Assembly (NCBI GenBank): GCA_029062725.1
Contig: JAIDPP010000142.1
Location: forward strand, 1 to 12,908
DNA: 12,908 bases
Reading direction: 5' to 3'
From: Muribaculaceae bacterium
Lineage (GTDB): Bacteria; Bacteroidota; Bacteroidia; Bacteroidales; Muribaculaceae
Below are positions 6,439 through 12,908 of this stretch, piece after piece; the first letter of the stretch is position 1, and every line of letters starts with the position of its first letter. A program made the position numbers and the translations under genes. Below the pieces are notes generated by a model, which saw only the letters and a list, made by a program, of their open reading frames with translations, did no database searches and had not been told where the DNA came from.

Positions 6439-7491
6439 ATGAAATATCAACTGACTATCATTATGGCGCTATGTCTCTGCTCATGCGCGCATGAAAAAGA
6501 GGAGAAAGCAACAACAATACATAATGTTTATGTGGTGACACCTTCGGGACAGATGAGCGGTGACGAACGGCAATTTGCCGGAATGGTTGAAGAAAAAAGT
6601 GAGCTCAGCGTAGGTTTTAAAACTGCCGGCCAACTGAATCGCATCTATGTGCGCGAGGGGCAACACGTTTCCAAAGGTCAACTGCTCGCTTCTCTCGATA
6701 ATTCCGATTACAAATTAGGAGTGGAGGCTTTGCAGATACAATACGATCAGGTGAAAGAGGAAGTGGGAAGAGCTCAAAAACTTTTTGAGAAGAAAAGTAT
6801 GTCGGCCAATGACTATGAAAAGGCTGTTGCCGGGCTTCAGCAGTTGGGCGTTCAGCTTCAGGCAAATAAAAATAAATTGGCATATACACGCCTTACCTCA
6901 CCCTCTTCGGGAATAATCGAATCGGTAAACTTCTCGGCCGGCGAAATGGTTGATGCAGGCACAGCCGTTTTCACCTTAATTGATGTTTCACAAAAAACCG
7001 TAGTAGTAGATATTCCGGTTTCCCTATATCTAAACCGAGAGGAGATAAAAGAGATCTATTGCAGCACAACCCATTCTCCGGCTACAGAATACGCCATGAA
7101 CGTGATGAGTATTGTGCCGAAAGCTGACGGCAATCAACTTTACCGGATGAAATTGGGATTCAAAGGAGGTAGCAACGCGCTCACGCCGGGAATGAATGTT
7201 ACGGTAAGATTTGAATTTAAATCTCAAGTCAATGAGAATCTTAAAATCCCGGGAAGCGCATTGTTCAGAAAAGATGGGAAAGACTTCGTATGGATAATGA
7301 GACCGGATTCCACAATATCAATGCGACAGGTCGTAATCAACACCCACTATGACGGCCCCGAGGTAGAAGTGATTTCCGGACTCTCCCCCGCCGATTACGT
7401 GATTCGCGCCGGAGTCAGAATGCTCCATGAAGGTGAGAAAGTAAAGGTTATAGAAAAACCGTCTGAAACTAATTTCGGAGGAGTGCTATGA
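6439..7491 (+). CDS. RND efflux periplasmic adaptor lipoprotein (membrane fusion protein, AcrA/HlyD-like)
   Basis: 350-residue adaptor predicted to link the inner-membrane pump to the outer-membrane channel. The N-terminus MKYQLTIIMALCLCSCAHEK is a short lipoprotein signal with a putative lipidated C16 (lipobox LCSC, with an unusual Cys at -2). A biotinyl-lipoyl-like half-motif GQLNRIYVREGQHVSKGQ (about 63-80) leads into a short helical hairpin (about 90-150), then RLTSPSSGIIESVNFSAGEMVDAGTAVFTLIDV, the second lipoyl half. Beta-barrel and membrane-proximal domains follow, seen as LTPGMNVTVRF and ISGLSPADYVIRAGVRMLHEGEKV. The frame is open upstream to an ATG at 6235, but starts at 6235 or 6355 would lie upstream of the promoter box and bury the lipoprotein signal, so 6439 was chosen. 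Its stop overlaps the next gene's start by four bases (ATGA), indicating translational coupling. Confidence 0.93.
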   Translation: MKYQLTIIMALCLCSCAHEKEEKATTIHNVYVVTPSGQMSGDERQFAGMVEEKSELSVGFKTAGQLNRIYVREGQHVSKGQLLASLDNSDYKLGVEALQIQYDQVKEEVGRAQKLFEKKSMSANDYEKAVAGLQQLGVQLQANKNKLAYTRLTSPSSGIIESVNFSAGEMVDAGTAVFTLIDVSQKTVVVDIPVSLYLNREEIKEIYCSTTHSPATEYAMNVMSIVPKADGNQLYRMKLGFKGGSNALTPGMNVTVRFEFKSQVNENLKIPGSALFRKDGKDFVWIMRPDSTISMRQVVINTHYDGPEVEVISGLSPADYVIRAGVRMLHEGEKVKVIEKPSETNFGGVL

Positions 7492-10400
7492 ACAGATTGA
7501 CCCGATTCTTTATGGAACGGACAGTATTGTTCTGGTCGTTCATGGTTATTATCATCGTTGCTGGCGTGCTTGCTTTTATCAACATGCCTAAACTCGAAGA
7601 CCCTGCGGTGGCACCGAAGCAAGCTATGGTGATCATCCCATATCCGGGAGCATCAGCCCACGAAGTGGAGATGAATGTGGCACAATTAATGGAGGAGGAA
7701 TTGCGCACCCTTCCCAATGTATATAAGATAAAGACTGATTGTCAAGATGGTATGGCTATGATCACTGTCGAGTTCAAGATGACAGTATTGGCCGAAGATC
7801 TTGAACAGCATTTCGACCTGCTCCGACGTAAGGTAAATGGGATAAAGTCAAAATTGCCTGCCGGCACCTATGATCCCATCGTTATGGATGATCTGATGGA
7901 TGTATATGGCATATTCTATGCTCTCACAGGAGATGGTTATTCCTACCCCGAACTTGAAAAATATGCCAAATATATTCGTAGGGAGCTGTCTGACGTGCCC
8001 GGCGTCAAACGAATCTCCGTATCAGGCACACGCGATGAAACTATCGACATTATCCTGTCAAAAGAGGAGCTTGCCCGTAATGGAATGATTCCCACACAGG
8101 TTATGATGGCTCTGCAACAGGCATCCAAACCTGTAAATGCCGGAAACATGAAAGACGGTTCGGAGAATCTGCGGCTTAGAGTGAATGAAGGAGTCAATAC
8201 TGTGGAGGATTTGAGAAATCTCGAACTAAACACCCCAACAGGAAAAAGAATACGTCTTGGCGAGATAGCTAAAATAGAACGCACACTATCAACCCCTCAG
8301 CGAAACGGGTTCTTTATCAATGGAGAACCCGCCATTGCAATTGCAATTGCTATGGAGGGGGATGCCATCGTTCCGGATGTGGGTAAAGCTGTTGACGCCA
8401 GACTCGATGAGGTGATGAAGACCGTACCCGCCGGAATGAAAATCGACAAGATATTTTTCCAACCCGATAAGGTGACTGAGGCTATCTCCTCATTTATGAT
8501 CAACCTGTTGGAATCAGTCATAATCGTTATCCTTATCCTTATATTCACTATGGGATGGAGAAGCGGAATGATAATCGGATTCGGGTTGGTTCTGACCATT
8601 GCACTCTCTTTCCCGATTCTTCTTCAGATGGGAACCACTCTTCAACGTATATCTTTAGGGGCGTTCATCGTGGCTATGGGTATGCTGGTGGATAATGCAG
8701 TGGTGATAATGGACGGCATTCTTATCGATAAGAAGAGGGGACTCAAGCCGGATCAGTATCTCTATCGGATAGGTAAAAACACCGCTCTTCCTCTTCTCGG
8801 GGCCACGATAATTGCAGCCGCCACTTTCGTTGCCATATATCTTTCACCCGATTCAGCAGGAGAATATGCAGGGGATCTATTCCTTGTGCTATGTGTCAGC
8901 CTCCTCGCAAGCTGGGTGCTGGCATTGGTTCAGGTGCCGGTTTGTGCATCTGCGTGGCTCCCTAAGGATAAAAACCGGAGTGAGAATAATTCCACGGAGA
9001 AGTCTGTGCTGAATTCTCCCGTTCATCGGTTTATCAGAAAAACCATCGGAAGTCTTATAGCCCATAAATGGATCACTATAATAATTGCAGCTATTGTGCT
9101 CGGAGCCAGCTGCTATGCCCTGACCAAAGTAAAGAATCTATTCTTCCCCGATTTTGATTATAAGCAATTTGTGGTGGAATGTTATTTCCCGTCACAGACC
9201 TCTCCCGAAAAGGTTATAACAGAGCTTGACTCCATGGCACGAATCGTTTCTTCTGATAAAGAGATAGAACGTGTGGCTGTCAGCACAGGAGGACCTGCCG
9301 CACGCTATTGTCTGGTTCGCCCGATGACTTCCGGTGGAGACTGCTACGGGGAGCTCCTTGTGGATTGCAAGGACTATGATGCCGTGGTTAAGAAAATTCC
9401 GGGGATACGTCGTGAGCTCAGAAAAGAATTTCCCGATGCATATATAAGAATCCGTAAATATAATTTCTCCATCTCTTCAAGTCATACCGTGGAAGTGGAA
9501 TTTGCAGGACCTGATCCTGAAGTCTTACGCAATCTTAGCGCTCAGGCCGAGAAGATAATGAGGGAAAGCAAGTATGTGGATGCGTATTCGGTACAAAACA
9601 ACTGGAATCCTACAGCAAGGACTCTTGTTGCGGAATATGATCCTAACGATGCGCTAAGAGGAGGAGTGACCCGCGGAGATGTTGCAAATGCGTTGCTTGC
9701 CGCAACCGATGGAATGCCTGTAGGTACCATGACCGATGGTGACAAAATGATGATCGTGAATCTTAAAATCAAAAATTCCGACGGCTCTGATATCAAGGAA
9801 CCGGGTGATATTCCGGTATGGAGCATGATGAATATTCATATCGATCCATCATCCTTACCGGCGGAAATAATGGCGGGTAATGCAGCTAAGGTGGCCGACG
9901 ATGCTTTACATACCATTCCTCTTAGCTCTGTGGCTCATGATATCAAACTCGAATGGAGTGAGAATATGGTTAAGCGTCTGAATGGTCGCAGGGTAATAGA
10001 AGCAGAATGTGACCCGGACCCTGAAAACAGTGAGGCCACTCCTACAAAGGTTATTTCCGATATCAAAGAAAAAATAGAGGCAATCACTCTCCCTCCGGGT
10101 TATTCGATGAGATGGGTTGGTGAAGGAGAGATGCAGACTGAAGCCACTGCCAATGTTCTGAAGTTTATGCCCATCACTCTCTTCCTTATCGTTATCATTC
10201 TCCTGCTTCTATTCAATAGCTGGCGGAAAGTGGCTCTGATTCTTATCTGCTTCCCCTTTGTTGCGGTCGGGATTGTAGTGGCGCTGCTGCTTGCCGACAG
10301 TCCGTTCACATTCATGGCGATAATCGGCATGATGGGTCTGATAGGAATGATGATAAAGAACGCTATAGTTCTTGTTGACGAAATCGGACGTCTGCAAAAG

Positions 10401-10664
10401 GAGGAGGGTATGCATCCCTATCATGCCGTGATTGAGGCTACCGTATCGAGGGTGCGCCCTGTGATGATGGCCTCCCTTACCACTATTGTAGGTATGATAC
10501 CGCTGATATTTGATCCTATGTATGGCTCGATGGCTATCACCATAATGGGAGGATTGACTGCCGGAACAGCAATAACCCTTCTCCTGCTCCCCTTATTCTA
10601 TACTGTACTTATGAGGATTCGAAAACCGGAAACCGGTGAGAAAAGAGATAAAAATGAAAACTAA
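7488..10664 (+). CDS. RND-family efflux pump, inner-membrane permease (AcrB-like)
   Basis: 1058-residue proton-driven transporter, a normal length for the HAE1-type RND family, which exports hydrophobic drugs, bile salts or dyes from the periplasm and inner membrane. TM1 starts near residue 12 (FWSFMVIIIVAGVLAFINMP), followed by the first large periplasmic loop (about 35-335). TM2-6 follow at about 336-490. TM4 holds GAFIVAMGMLVDNAVVIMD, with D402 at the conserved proton-relay position and N403 in place of AcrB's second Asp. TM7 is near 527-545, the second periplasmic loop about 550-885, and TM8-12 after that. K957 in MMIKNAIVLVDEIGRL matches AcrB K940. The gene overlaps the adaptor by four bases and the channel gene by eleven. 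Substrate cannot be read from sequence. The class looks like drug or organic-compound efflux and not the heavy-metal (CusA) type, because CusA has a different TM4 motif. Confidence 0.95.
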   Translation: MNRLTRFFMERTVLFWSFMVIIIVAGVLAFINMPKLEDPAVAPKQAMVIIPYPGASAHEVEMNVAQLMEEELRTLPNVYKIKTDCQDGMAMITVEFKMTVLAEDLEQHFDLLRRKVNGIKSKLPAGTYDPIVMDDLMDVYGIFYALTGDGYSYPELEKYAKYIRRELSDVPGVKRISVSGTRDETIDIILSKEELARNGMIPTQVMMALQQASKPVNAGNMKDGSENLRLRVNEGVNTVEDLRNLELNTPTGKRIRLGEIAKIERTLSTPQRNGFFINGEPAIAIAIAMEGDAIVPDVGKAVDARLDEVMKTVPAGMKIDKIFFQPDKVTEAISSFMINLLESVIIVILILIFTMGWRSGMIIGFGLVLTIALSFPILLQMGTTLQRISLGAFIVAMGMLVDNAVVIMDGILIDKKRGLKPDQYLYRIGKNTALPLLGATIIAAATFVAIYLSPDSAGEYAGDLFLVLCVSLLASWVLALVQVPVCASAWLPKDKNRSENNSTEKSVLNSPVHRFIRKTIGSLIAHKWITIIIAAIVLGASCYALTKVKNLFFPDFDYKQFVVECYFPSQTSPEKVITELDSMARIVSSDKEIERVAVSTGGPAARYCLVRPMTSGGDCYGELLVDCKDYDAVVKKIPGIRRELRKEFPDAYIRIRKYNFSISSSHTVEVEFAGPDPEVLRNLSAQAEKIMRESKYVDAYSVQNNWNPTARTLVAEYDPNDALRGGVTRGDVANALLAATDGMPVGTMTDGDKMMIVNLKIKNSDGSDIKEPGDIPVWSMMNIHIDPSSLPAEIMAGNAAKVADDALHTIPLSSVAHDIKLEWSENMVKRLNGRRVIEAECDPDPENSEATPTKVISDIKEKIEAITLPPGYSMRWVGEGEMQTEATANVLKFMPITLFLIVIILLLLFNSWRKVALILICFPFVAVGIVVALLLADSPFTFMAIIGMMGLIGMMIKNAIVLVDEIGRLQKEEGMHPYHAVIEATVSRVRPVMMASLTTIVGMIPLIFDPMYGSMAITIMGGLTAGTAITLLLLPLFYTVLMRIRKPETGEKRDKNEN

Positions 10665-11970
10665 ATATATTTTGCTGATATTATTGGTATTGGGCGTCAA
10701 TTGTATGTATGCCCAATCGACTGTACACCTTTCTGCCGACGATTGCGGACGCATGGCTATAGAGAACAACCGTACTATAACACAATACAAACTTGCAGCA
10801 CGACAGGCGCAACTCGACGTAAAGATTGCGGATATCTCCCGCCTCCCTAATGTGCAGGGGATGGCCACAGGAATGTATATGGTGCCGGATATGGAGATGA
10901 TGGGTATGAAAGTCGAGATGCGAGGAGCCTATATGGCAGGACTGCAGATCACACAACCCATCTATGCCGGTGGAAAAATCACTGCCGGTCGGCGGCTTGC
11001 TCGTATCGGTATGGATGTCGCCGCCGAACAATTACGCATGGAGAGTATGGATGTTATGGCAGATGCCCTCAAATCCTACTGGATGTATGTGGCAGTGCTT
11101 GATAAAGTCAAACTCACTAAAATCTATACCTCACTGATCGACACAATTCTCGGACAAACCTCTCTGGCTGTCGAAATCGGTATGGCTACTGAAAACGACC
11201 TCCTGCGACTGAATGCCAAGAGAAGCGAGATCGAGTATCAGATGAAAAAAGCTGAAAGCGGTGCTGAACTTTGCCGGTTGGCTCTTTGCAATGCAATAGG
11301 TGTGGATTTCTCTTCACAGATTATGCCCGTCGATACTATGCCTAAGTATAAGCCCGTTAGAAATCCCTCCACTGATATATCCTCTCGTCCTGAATTGGCA
11401 TTGCTCCATCATAAAGTAGCAGCCTCTCACCAGCAGGTAAAGATGACTCTCGGAGATTTCCTGCCGACTGTAGGACTGAGTCTGGGATATAACTGGTATG
11501 GTAACATTAAAATGAAAGGCTATGCCGATATGGGAAACGGGACGATGATACCTTATACATCCAAGATGCAGGATAATTTCGGGGTCGCCATGCTTGCCGT
11601 GCAAATACCGATATTCCATTGGGGAGAAGGCGCAAAGAAAGTCAGAAAAGCCAAGCTGGAAGTGGAGCGAGCGCAACTCGATCTTGAAGAGAATACCAGA
11701 CTCCTTGAATTGCAGGCACGTCAGGCTGCCTTGAATCTCGAAGATGGTCTCTCCCTGATCAAGACCGCAGAGATCGCAATAACTCAGGCCGAGGAGAACA
11801 TGAGGGTGATGCACGAGAGATATGATGAGGGTATGTCGAATCTCACTGATCTCATGGATGCCCAAAATCAATGGCAACAGGCAAAAAGCGATATGATCGA
11901 AGCTACCACACAATATCAGATCTATCGCATCGAATGGCTTAGAACCATCGGCAGGCTGGGAGAGGAATAG
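10654..11970 (+). CDS. TolC-like outer-membrane efflux channel
   Basis: 438-residue outer-membrane factor that completes the tripartite pump. The signal peptide is MKTKYILLILLVLGVNCMYAQ, probably cleaved after the Ala-Gln. The mature part shows the two OEP repeats of the family. The first runs from LSADDCGRMAIENNRTITQYKLAARQAQLDVKIA through LQITQPIYAGGKI and ESMDVMADALKSYW to the ATENDLLRLNAKRSEIEYQ helices. The second starts at RPELALLHHKVAASHQQVKMTLGDFLPTVGLSLGY and passes through LAVQIPIFHWGEGAKKVRKAKLEVERAQL to the MRVMHERYDEGMSNLTDLMDAQNQWQQAKSD signature. An in-frame GTG at 10636 would add MRKEIK. I chose the ATG at 10654 because it gives a clean signal peptide and follows a purine-rich stretch. 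It overlaps the pump gene by eleven bases and is the last gene of the operon. Confidence 0.93.
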   Translation: MKTKYILLILLVLGVNCMYAQSTVHLSADDCGRMAIENNRTITQYKLAARQAQLDVKIADISRLPNVQGMATGMYMVPDMEMMGMKVEMRGAYMAGLQITQPIYAGGKITAGRRLARIGMDVAAEQLRMESMDVMADALKSYWMYVAVLDKVKLTKIYTSLIDTILGQTSLAVEIGMATENDLLRLNAKRSEIEYQMKKAESGAELCRLALCNAIGVDFSSQIMPVDTMPKYKPVRNPSTDISSRPELALLHHKVAASHQQVKMTLGDFLPTVGLSLGYNWYGNIKMKGYADMGNGTMIPYTSKMQDNFGVAMLAVQIPIFHWGEGAKKVRKAKLEVERAQLDLEENTRLLELQARQAALNLEDGLSLIKTAEIAITQAEENMRVMHERYDEGMSNLTDLMDAQNQWQQAKSDMIEATTQYQIYRIEWLRTIGRLGEE

Positions 11971-12087
11971 ATCTACAGGTTACAATAATATTACCTTCAC
12001 TAATCCTTGCATATAATTTGAAATAATCCGGTTCATTCAAGTATAAGGAAGGGATCGGGTGGTATATGGGGGAAGTAAGATGTAAGA

Positions 12088-12122
12088 ACGGTGTGTCAAA
12101 ATTAAGGATTTTGACACACCGT
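12088..12122. repeat. 15-bp perfect inverted repeat, GGTGTGTC hairpin 3; likely bidirectional 3'-end structure
   Basis: ACGGTGTGTCAAAAT (12088-12102) pairs perfectly with ATTTTGACACACCGT (12108-12122) around the loop TAAGG. The stem can extend a few pairs further with one bulge. It lies between the convergent efflux operon (ends 11970) and yebC (ends 12147), the expected place for a shared terminator. Neither strand has a strong T-run after the stem. The remainder of the 176-base gap shows no gene. Confidence 0.85.
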
Positions 12123-12146
12123 CTTCTATAAACATTGGCAATGTTG

Positions 12147-12860
12147 TTAGTCCTCCTTGATATTGTGGAAGACGTTCTGCACATCTTCGTCCTCCTCGAA
12201 CTTATCAAGAAGTTTGTCGAGCTGCTCGCGCTGCTCCGGAGTCACCTCCTTGTAATCTGTCGGAATGCGCTCGAACTCAGCCGACACAATCTCCAGTCCT
12301 TTCTCCTCAAGGAACTTCTGGATATTTGCAAACTGATCAAAAGCACCGTAGATGAGCCATTCCTCTTCATCAGTCTCAAGCTCAGCCTCGAAATCCATCA
12401 GCTCAAGCTCAAATTCATCATGGTCGATTGCTTCACTCGGCTTGATATGGAACACGCTCTTATGATCAAAAAGGAACGACAGGGAGCCCTGAGTACCTAA
12501 CGAGCCACCGAATTTGTTGAAGTAGCTGCGGACGTTGGCCACCGTGCGCTGGTTGTTGTCGGTAGCGGTCTCAACAACGATAGCGATACCGAAAGGTCCG
12601 TATCCCTCATACACAATCTCCTTGTAGTCGCCGGCATCCTTATCGGTAGCCTTCTTTATGGCGCGCTCCACGGTATCCTTCGGCATGTTGGCGGCCTTGG
12701 CATTCTGCATAAGCACGCGCAGACGCGGGTTCATGTCCGGATCCGGTCCCCCGGCCTTGGCCGCTATAGTGATCTCCTTGCCGATACGCGTAAAGGTTCG
12801 GCTCATGTTGCCCCAGCGTTTCAGCTTGCGGGCTTTACGGTATTCAAACGCTCTTCCCAT
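12147..12860 (-). CDS. yebC: YebC/PmpR (TACO1) family protein
   Basis: 237-residue cytoplasmic protein, full family length. Some members of this widespread family act as transcriptional regulators (PmpR) and others help ribosomes through proline stretches (YebC2, TACO1). Which role applies here cannot be told from the sequence. Evidence: the N-terminal signature MGRAFEYRKARKLKRWGNMSRTFTRIGKEITIAAKAGG, PDPDMNPRLRVLMQNAKAANMPKDTVERAIKKA, then YEGYGPFGIAIVVETATDNNQRTVANVRSYFNKFGGSLG, and an acidic C-terminus ending EEDEDVQNVFHNIKED. The ATG at 12860 matches the conserved family start. It is convergent with the efflux operon and functionally unrelated to it. Only 48 bases upstream are visible. 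A CAAAT at 12904-12908 could be the start of a minus-strand -7 box but is cut by the window edge. Confidence 0.96.
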   Translation of the reverse strand: MGRAFEYRKARKLKRWGNMSRTFTRIGKEITIAAKAGGPDPDMNPRLRVLMQNAKAANMPKDTVERAIKKATDKDAGDYKEIVYEGYGPFGIAIVVETATDNNQRTVANVRSYFNKFGGSLGTQGSLSFLFDHKSVFHIKPSEAIDHDEFELELMDFEAELETDEEEWLIYGAFDQFANIQKFLEEKGLEIVSAEFERIPTDYKEVTPEQREQLDKLLDKFEEDEDVQNVFHNIKED

Positions 12861-12908
12861 TACTGTTATATCTTTTTTCTGTTTTTATTATATTTTGATG
12901 TTCCAAAT

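Noticed and set aside
10636..10653. GTG start for the TolC-like gene
   Set aside because: It adds six charged residues before a normal signal peptide. The ATG at 10654 is the simpler start, though GTG use cannot be excluded.
1..12908. Search for tRNA, rRNA, CRISPR array, transposase, integrase, att sites, or phage-defence genes
   Set aside because: No such genes or regular repeat-spacer patterns were recognised. Every long coding region is assigned to a known family.

Overview
The window looks like chromosomal DNA from a gut-type member of the Bacteroidales (Bacteroidota), possibly Muribaculaceae or a relative. Three things in the sequence point there. One secreted protein ends in a type IX secretion (T9SS) sorting domain. 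The amylase carries a Bacteroidetes-style starch-binding tail. Intergenic regions contain TTG-N20/21-TAnnTTTG promoters instead of the usual -35/-10 boxes, and the start codons lack clear Shine-Dalgarno sequences. The family assignment is inference from general resemblance.

Layout. (1) 1-4209, minus strand: a two-gene unit with its own promoter at 4273-4303. The first gene encodes a secreted GLUG-repeat protein with a T9SS tail. The second, 15 bases downstream, encodes a large secreted MalS-like GH13 alpha-amylase with a C-terminal CBM26-type starch-binding module. The amylase is cut by the left window edge. (2) 4331-4440: two long back-to-back inverted repeats sharing a GGTGTGTC core. (3) 4457-5218, minus: an NfsA-type NADPH-dependent flavin reductase with its own promoter, which places the start codon at 5218. 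(4) 5336-6271, minus: an AraC-family regulator, divergent from (5) 6439-11970, plus: a three-gene RND efflux operon (periplasmic adaptor lipoprotein, inner-membrane pump, TolC-like outer-membrane channel) with overlapping gene ends. The 167-base divergent region holds promoters for both sides and a 9-bp direct repeat at 21-bp spacing that looks like an AraC-family operator. (6) 12088-12122: a third GGTGTGTC hairpin between the convergent efflux operon and (7) yebC, minus, 12147-12860.

How the genes work together (inference). The left third is a surface starch-use unit: a T9SS-exported, probably surface-attached binding protein plus an amylase. The centre is a drug or xenobiotic response module: regulator, tripartite pump, and possibly the neighbouring reductase. 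yebC is a housekeeping gene. No tRNA, rRNA, CRISPR array, insertion sequence or integrase was seen. Most of the window is ordinary. The parts most worth a second look are the GLUG/amylase pair, the AraC-type operator architecture and the GGTGTGTC hairpin family.
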